Shown here piece after piece: positions 58,333 to 64,000 of a DNA stretch of 64,000 bases. Source of the DNA: Malania oleifera (taxonomy: Eukaryota; Streptophyta; Magnoliopsida; Santalales; Ximeniaceae); NCBI RefSeq assembly GCF_029873635.1, contig NC_080417.1, positions 29,996,214 to 30,060,213 of the forward strand, in the 5' to 3' direction. How positions within the stretch are numbered: position 1 is the first letter of the stretch; the number at the start of each line of letters is the position of its first letter. The position numbers and the translations under genes were made by a program. The notes under the pieces are model-generated. The model was not told the origin of the DNA. It saw nothing but the letters and a program-made list of their open reading frames with translations, and did no database searches.

Positions 58333-59748
58333 TGGTATTTATGGATTTGATTAACAGGGTGTTCCATGAGTACTTAGACTAGTTTGTTATTGTATTCATA
58401 GATGATAATTTGGTCTATTCGAGGAGTCCTGAGGAGCATGAAGCTCATCTGAGACTAGTACTTCAGGTGCTTAGGGAAAAGAAGTTATTTGCAAAACTTA
58501 AGAAATGTGAAATTCTGGCTAGAGCAGGTTGCATTTCTGGGTCATGTGGTATCCATGGAAGGGGTTTCCGTGGATCCGAGCAAAGTAGAGGCTATAGTTG
58601 ACTAGGCAAGGCCGAAGAACATGCAGGAAGTCAAAAGTTTCCTAGGTCTTGTTGAATACTACCGCTGATTTGTTAAGGGGATCTCTAGATTATCAGGGTC
58701 TTTGACAGGACTCACAAGGAGGATCATGAAATTTGATTGGACTGACGAGTGCGAGTAGAGCTTTTAGGGGTTGAAGCAACGTCTAGCCACTACCCCAATG
58801 TTGACCCTTCCATCAGGTGAAGGTGGATTTATAATCTATAGTGATGCATCGCAGAAGGGACTTGGTTTTGTCCTAATGCAACATGAGAAAGTCATTGTGT
58901 ATGTGTCTCGCCAGTTGAAAGAGTACGAAAAGAACTATCCTACACACGACTTGAAGCTTGTAGCAATTGTGTTTGCGTAAAAGATCTGGCGACACTATCT
59001 TTGTGGTGTAAGGTGCGAGATCTTTACTGACAACGTAGATTGCTTGAGTTGATAAAGGATTACGACTACACCATCAGCTATCACCTAGGAAAGGCAAATG
59101 TGGTAGCCGATGCATTGAGTCAAAAATTTGGGGGTGTGTCAGCCTCAGCAGTTATGGATTCACACCAAATCATGATGGACCTGGAGAGGTTGGGTGTAGA
59201 ATTGGTGGAAGGGAATCATCAGGCATTCATTTCTAGTTTGGTGGTTTAACTGACTTTACGGGAGAGAATCAGAACAATTTAGTTGAAAATGCAGAGTTGG
59301 TAGAGATTGTAGAAAAGATACAGGATGAGCATCACACAGACTTTAATGTTTCTGAGAATGGAGTTCTCAGATTTCACACTCGATTGTGTGTGCCAAATCA
59401 CGCATAGATAAAGAGGATGATTTTGGGGGAAGCTCACCACTTTCTCTATATTGTTCACCCGGGTAGCATGAAGATGTATAGAGACTTGCGAGAATCATTC
59501 TGGTGGAGTAACATAAAGAGGGGAATTGCTAAATTTTTGGGTGAGCACTTGACATGTCAGTAGGTGAAGGCAGAACACCAGAGGTGAGCGGGACCACTTC
59601 AACCACTGGACATCCCTACATGGAAGTGGGAGCATATCTCGATGGATTTTGTATCGGGATTGCCTTCAGCGTTGCGTGAGTGGAATGTCATATGAGTAGT
59701 GGTTGACAGATTAATGAAGACTGCCCATTTCATTCTGGTTAGAATCAG

Positions 59749-62700
59749 TGTTGTCGCGACATCCCGGGAGCGCGTGTGCTCCGGGCGGCGAACTAAAAAA
59801 ATCATTTTAATATTTTCATGGAAAAACATGGAATATCGGAGTCGCCACTAACTTTTAGTGTGGTTAGAACACGTGATTACTACCCCGTTAGGGGTAGAAT
59901 CAGTCTACATTACCAGAGTTGGAGCCGGGAGTTCGGTTACGCGAGGGGAAGGTACGAGCACCCCCTACGCGCCCGTTCTTACGAACGGTAACTAATTAAT
60001 TTGAAATTATCCCTAAGTTAATCTAATAATTCTTTAAATTATTCCTTTTTATGAATTTATAAATACATGTAAAAAATAAATAAATAAATAAATATATACA
60101 TATATATATATTCCCTCAGAGCTTAAGGTACGTAAAGCCCAAAGGCTAATACCCCCCGCAATTAAATCATAGGGATTAAAAATTAAAAATACTTTATAAA
60201 ATATGCTCCCAAATTTTAGAAATTTTATGGGTTTTCCTAAGTATGAAAATACTAGTTTTGGAGGTTTTGGATAATAGATATAATAATTTAAACATAATAA
60301 ATAAATAAATAAAATAATAATAAATTAGAGTATTAGGATACCATAATATGTACTAATCAACATATATAACAGAAGCTAAAATATCTAACATACCAATAAT
60401 AGTAGAATATAAACATATAATATAGACTAAGATAATGAGCATATCATAATATTAAAATACTACATGTGTGTTATAAACAAAAATACTTAAACATACCATA
60501 ATAAACATAAACACGATGATAACAATAATAAATATCCACCAATAATATAATAAGTAATAGATTACTATAATACTATATATACTAAACATACCATATAATA
60601 GCATGATACCAAAACACCAAAAATATTATATTACCTAAAATATTAAACTTACCATAATAATTAACATACTAAAAGTATCATAATAATAATAAATATATAG
60701 TATTACTCAAGATGCTATATTAAAAGTTACCTAAAATACTAAATTATATGCACGATGTTACTTATAAATCCTAAGTTATTAAATACCTAATATGACTAAC
60801 ATTCTAGAATGCACATACAACTATAGTTTTAAAATACCACTACAACTAATCTACTAAAACTCCTAACATGATATATAACATGACCAAAATTCTAAAATAC
60901 TAATAATATACTATAAAGTTAACCTACAATATATGCATGAATAAAATAATATATATATAAAAAAAAATCTTACACATAAGAACCACAACAAGATAAAAAA
61001 CCCGAAACCTAAGAATACATATTACACATACAACTTAAATATTACGCACTTAAAAAAAAAAAATGACAACATAAATTATAACATTTAAATATTACAATTG
61101 AAGCCTTACCTTGGCAATAAAAAGAAAAATCCTACAATAATGAAGATAAACGAATTAGTATTTATAAATATGGACATCCTGAATAAAAATAAATAAATAA
61201 AAATATATATATGATGAAATATACCATAATATTAAAAATGCCCCATACAATAACAATGAATATTTAATAATGATAAAATAATAATAATAATAATAATAGA
61301 ACAAAATTAACTGTCCTAAATTAATATACAAACAATATATATAAAAAAAATGAGAGAATAACAACAATATTAAAGCATCTTTAATAAACATACGAATAAA
61401 AATATTTAATAACCTTAAACCACCCTAACCAATATACAAACAAATAAAATACTAAAATCAACCTAAACAATATACAAACAATAAAAAAAAAAATGCATAT
61501 ACAAGAACAATGAACACAACCTATTTAAATAAACACGACCATGACCCTAAGTGTTAATCACATGCTTAAATATGACCAAAAAAAAACTTTAAATATTAAA
61601 TGTATAACACAAGTATAACACATTCGATAATATTTGACAATTAAAACTTATTACATTTAAATATCAAACCATAGAACTCTTACCTCCCCAGTAAAACAAA
61701 ATCCTACAATAATGAGCATGAACCGATTAGTATTTAAAATAATTACCACAAAAAATCTAAACAAATATCACCACAATAAAATGAAACCATAAACACTATT
61801 AAAATTTTACGTATATATAATAAAAAAGCCTAGATGCCAACTAAAACAAATAATACATTAATATACATACCCATGAAGCCTTCAGTTTTAAATATTAAAA
61901 CAAATAAAAATAAAAATAAAAATAAAAAGAAAAATAAATAAGTAAATAAATACAAAAAGAAAATAAAATAAAATATACGTGCACGTGTGTATTGTGTATG
62001 TTGTGTGTGTGCACTGTGTGGGTTAGTGTGTGTGTGTCAATATGTGGAGGGAACTCACAGCAGGGGTTGGAGGCTGTGTGGGCTTCGGCTGGAGCAGAGG
62101 AGGGCCGTGCCTGCTGAATGGTGTTGTAGAGGTCCGGCGGTTGTGGTGCTTGGAGGTTGATGTCGGGTGGTTGCGGGGCGTGGCTCACGGAGAGTTGCAG
62201 AAGGAGGTCTGGAGTAGAGGAGAAGCCTGAAGTTGCTCTGGCTACTGTGCTGGTGTTTGGTGGCCGGCTGGTCTGGTGCGTGGAGTCGGGTGATGGCCTT
62301 GGGCTCAGGTGGTTGCAGACTACTGCGGTGGGAGTGCTCGGCTGGAGCTGCCACGGCTGGCCGGAAGAGTGAAAGGAGCTTCAGACGCTATTGTGTGGTG
62401 ATGTGCTGCGGAGGGGATTTCGGGGGGAACAGGTGGTCTGCGAGCTCTCAGTTCGGCCAAGATGATGGCCGGGTGTGGACGTAGCCGTGGCTGTGGTTGG
62501 CGGATGCTAGTAGCCGGAGACTATTGGGAAGAAGAAGGAGAAGAAGAGGAGCACAAAAATTTTTCTGGCCTCTGTGCGCGCTCCCCCTCCTCCGTGTGTG
62601 CTTCATTGCCTTATATAAAAAAGAATTGAAAACCTAAAACCAAACTTCCCTTTTTTGAATTTCTTTTCTTTTTATTTTTTTATGCTTTTACTCTTATGGT

Positions 62701-63266
62701 AATAATGAAAAAGGAAATAATATTAATAATAAGTATCATAATAATATAAGTATCCATAAGATAATAATAATAATAATAATAATACTACTATATTAATATT
62801 AAATAATAATAAATAATTATGGTAAAAATAAAAATAAAGTATTATCAGTAAATTAATAAAAATAGAGTAATAATACAAAAAGTAATAATAATAATGATAT
62901 ATCAAAAACAACAAAATAAATGAAAAATAAAAATAAGTATAGTAAAGTAAAAATAAAATAAAGATAATAAAAGTACTAGTAATAAAAAAATGAAAAATAA
63001 TAATAATAATGATAATAAAAATATAAGTAAAGTACTAATAATATAGGAAAATAATATTAATAATAATAATAATAAATAAAAATTAAAAAATATACCCAAA
63101 ATAATAGTAAGGTAACACTAATTATAATACTAGTAATGAACAATAATAAATAATACAAATAATTATAAGAAAATAATAATAATAAAAATAAGGTAATAAT
63201 AATAATAATATAATGAGAAGGGACCCCTTTGTTCTATTTGGCTAGGGCAAAAATAGGATGTCTACA
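59749..63266 (-). mobile_element. Tat/Ogre-like Gypsy 3' LTR (3.5 kb)
   Basis: On minus it starts TGTAGACATCC at 63266 and ends in CGCGACAACA at 59749, TG...CA. On its upstream side it has a polypurine tract (CAAAGAGGGGCAAC on minus, 63267-63280). The block 59840-59975 contains GGAGTCGCCACTAA, TTACGCGAGGGGAAGGTA and CACCCCCTACGCGCCCG, conserved in Ogre/Tat-type plant LTRs. The body is mostly AT-rich simple sequence (60000-61980 and 62690-63230) with a GC-rich island at 62000-62590. No gene is seen in the AT-rich parts. The internal region runs off the right edge, so wholeness cannot be judged. It is inserted in the Gypsy-2 integrase region and is younger than Gypsy-2. Confidence 0.75.
62608..62622 (-). 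promoter_or_regulatory. Candidate TATA box of the Tat-like LTR
   Basis: On minus TTTTATATAAGGCAA lies about 650 bases into the LTR, just before the GC-rich island. A CT-rich leader (CTCCTCTTCTCCTTCTTCTT) follows near 62530-62550. This is the arrangement of an LTR promoter followed by R-U5. It is inferred from position. Confidence 0.4.
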
Positions 63267-63414
63267 GTTGCCCCTCTTTGTAGGCTTAGTTGCTTCAATG
63301 TAACGGTAGGAACTCTCCTACGTTTTTGTAGCATCAAGCCTGCAAAGATAAAAGACACCTATTTTAGCCAAGCCATTCAACTCTCTATGGCTTTTCAGGT
63401 TAATCAAGAGTTGT

Positions 63415-64000
63415 TTATTTCTGCCAACCAGAGACGATCTGCACTTAATGTAAGAATCCAGGTTGAGGTACATAGGGATGGCTTGCTGCGAATGTAAGAA
63501 TCTGATCCGTAGGGATACGATGATCCAGCCATGGGACCCAATGATGGCTTGCTTCGAATGTAAGAATCCGAGCCGTAGGGACACGATGATCCAGCCATGG
63601 GACACAATGATGGCTTGCTTCGAATGTAAGAATCCGAGCCGTAGGGACACGATGATCCAGCCATGAGACACAATGATGGCTTGCTTCGAATGTAAGAATC
63701 CGAGCCGTAGGGACACGATGATCTATCCATGGGACACAATGATGGCTTGCTTCGAATGTAAGAATCCGAGCCGTAGGGACACGATGATCCAGCCATGGGA
63801 CACAATGATGGCTTGCTTCGAATGTAAGAATCAGAGCCGTAGGGACACGATGATCCAGCCATGGGACACAATGATGGCTTGCTTCGAATGTAAGAATTCG
63901 AGCCGTAGGGACACGATGATCCAGCCATGGGACACAATGATGGCTTGCTTCGAATGTAAGAATCCGAGCCGTAGGGATACGATGATCCAGCCATGGGACA
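63415..64000 (-). repeat. 66-bp tandem array in the 3' untranslated region of the Tat-like element
   Basis: GCTTGCTTCGAATGTAAGAA begins at 63547, 63613, 63679 and so on every 66 bases, after a variant copy at 63481 and a decayed start near 63440. About eight copies fit before the window edge and the array continues beyond. Most copies differ by only one or two bases. Because 66 is a multiple of three, a minus-strand frame stays open as a 22-residue repeat (PYGSDSYIRSKPSLCPMAGS). It lies between the 3' LTR polypurine tract and the unseen coding region. Minisatellite arrays at this place are known for Ogre/Tat elements. Nothing supports its being a gene. Confidence 0.85.

Larger units (their letters stand above)
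44014..59748 (+). mobile_element. Gypsy-2: chromovirus-like Ty3/Gypsy relic split by Gypsy-3 and cut by a Tat-like LTR
   Basis: Parts on plus: 5' LTR, 44014-46067; primer binding site variant TGGTATCATAGC at 46070-46081; gag, about 46516-47500; protease with DSGATHSFV, about 47590-47995; reverse transcriptase, about 48040-48580 and, beyond the Gypsy-3 insertion, about 58333-58620; RNase H ([15 protein letters not shown]), about 58770-59250; integrase (HPGSMKMYRDL), about 59400-59748. The element is ended by the insertion of a Tat-like LTR; no 3' LTR is in the window. It has many breaks. It must be older than Gypsy-3 and the Tat-like insertion. Confidence 0.85.

Noticed and set aside
62030-62484. 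Several overlapping small proteins on both strands
   Set aside because: They fall in a GC-rich LTR segment; open frames on both strands there reflect base composition.
63404-64000. A 196-residue repetitive protein, or a CRISPR-like array
   Set aside because: It is a 66-bp direct tandem repeat without unique spacers, located in a retrotransposon 3' UTR. The open frame follows from the period being a multiple of three.

Overview
The window is nuclear DNA from a eudicot plant. It has three host signatures: a three-exon polyol/monosaccharide transporter gene with GT-AG introns, a three-exon DUF620 gene, and AT-rich spacers with (AG)n, (AT)n and (AAT)n tracts. LTR retrotransposons of plant Copia, chromoviral Ty3/Gypsy and Tat/Ogre-like types fill most of the rest. 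The species cannot be named from the sequence.

Layout. 1-2518 is a decayed nuclear copy of plastid DNA keeping the plastid gene order trnG-GCC, trnfM-CAU, rps14, psaB. 2806-15873 is a tandem duplication of a unit of about 4.0 kb. Each unit carries an LTR-like relic, a LINE fragment split by a tRNA-derived SINE, and a decayed copy of the first exon of the transporter gene that follows. The second unit is enlarged by a Copia element (Copia-1, 9391-14248). 16065-19436 is the transporter gene (497 aa). 20.6-24.6 kb is a Copia relic (Copia-2) whose leader region holds a fragment of a host basic-7S-globulin-like aspartic protease gene. 25466-28035 is the DUF620 gene (382 aa). 28-30.4 kb is AT-rich spacer.

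From 30.4 kb to the right edge the window is stacked LTR retrotransposons. Copia-3 (minus) is followed by a chromoviral Gypsy element with 2.2-kb LTRs (Gypsy-1, 33647-43196, minus, exact 5-bp target duplication). Next come a truncated LTR (43295-44013) and Gypsy-2 (plus, from 44014). Gypsy-2 is split by Gypsy-3 (48582-58257, minus) and cut at 59748 by a 3.5-kb Tat/Ogre-like LTR. The internal region of that last element begins at 63267 with a 66-bp tandem array that runs off the window. All LTR elements here are treated as fossils.

Only two genes look functional: the transporter and the DUF620 gene. They are not obviously linked in function. The transporter promoter and first exon appear to have been duplicated serially upstream, leaving exon-1 ghosts. 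The most distinctive structures are these ghosts, the captured protease fragment in Copia-2, the foldback arrays of TCGTCGACGA-type palindromes in Gypsy LTRs, the LTR-internal-LTR-partial-internal arrangement of Gypsy-3, and the coding-phase 66-bp array of the Tat-like element.
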